A stretch of 30,878 nucleotides of DNA from a virus. Location: the IMG/VR virus record IMGVR_UViG_3300023172_000127, positions 1 through 30,878 of that record; one strand, written 5' to 3'. The position numbers and the translations under genes are program-made. Position 1 is the first letter of the stretch; each line of letters starts with the position of its first letter. The notes beneath the pieces were generated by a model, which made no database searches, was not told the DNA's origin, and was given only the letters and a program-made list of their open reading frames with translations. Shown piece after piece: positions 30,857-30,878 of this stretch.

Positions 30857-30878
30857 AAACTGCTATCAATTGCAGAGC

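Overview
This window looks like part of the genome of a T4-like marine myovirus (contractile-tailed phage). The evidence is a set of recognisable T4-type proteins: UvsX, UvsY, gp32, gp17, a probable gp16, gp4-like, gp18, gp19, gp13, gp14 and gp15. DNA is AT-rich, and the gp32, gp14 and gp15 versions resemble my memory of cyanophage and pelagiphage relatives more than coliphage T4. The host cannot be read from the sequence. I see no integrase, lysis genes, CRISPR array, insertion sequence or photosynthesis genes.

Layout. (1) 1-7550, leftward: an early/middle block of small, mostly unknown proteins, a six-tRNA cluster (Thr, Ser, Asn, Met, Leu, Arg), a possible structured RNA beside it, and the recombination set gp32 - uvsX - small acidic protein - uvsY. 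It is driven by sigma70-like promoters (TTGACA, 16-17 bp, TATATT/TATTAT). (2) 7550-20812, leftward: mostly late genes in transcription order: basic unknown protein, neck gp13, dNMP kinase, tail sheath gp18, tail tube gp19, a tube-like protein, gp4-like nuclease-fold head protein, probable small terminase gp16, three probable internal head proteins, a small unknown protein, large terminase gp17 and a 448-residue unknown. Many have a T4-type late promoter (ATAAATA). (3) 20885-30856, rightward: neck gp14, three fibre/adhesin genes including a 1469-residue protein built of repeats, tail-sheath stabiliser gp15 and a Nudix hydrolase. The strand switch lies at 20813-20884 between the neck genes, which are adjacent and co-directional in T4.

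Six small genes are given coordinates different from the longest reading frames, or are new: 56-residue and 25-residue CxxC proteins, a 47-residue membrane protein, and shortened starts supported by stop/start overlaps and promoters.

Most striking regulatory patterns: (a) five genes have ATAA(A/G)TA exactly five bases before the ATG, predicting leaderless late mRNAs; (b) four sigma70-like -35 boxes contain the TGA stop codon of the preceding gene; (c) a 93-bp stop-terminator-promoter cassette occurs twice with a covarying hairpin stem; (d) a possible gp32 autoregulatory pseudoknot. Structural novelties are a short GD-x-W...W module spread over sheath, neck, stabiliser and fibre proteins, and a propeller-rich giant adhesin. 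All functional names come from motif recognition and gene order by eye, without database searches.
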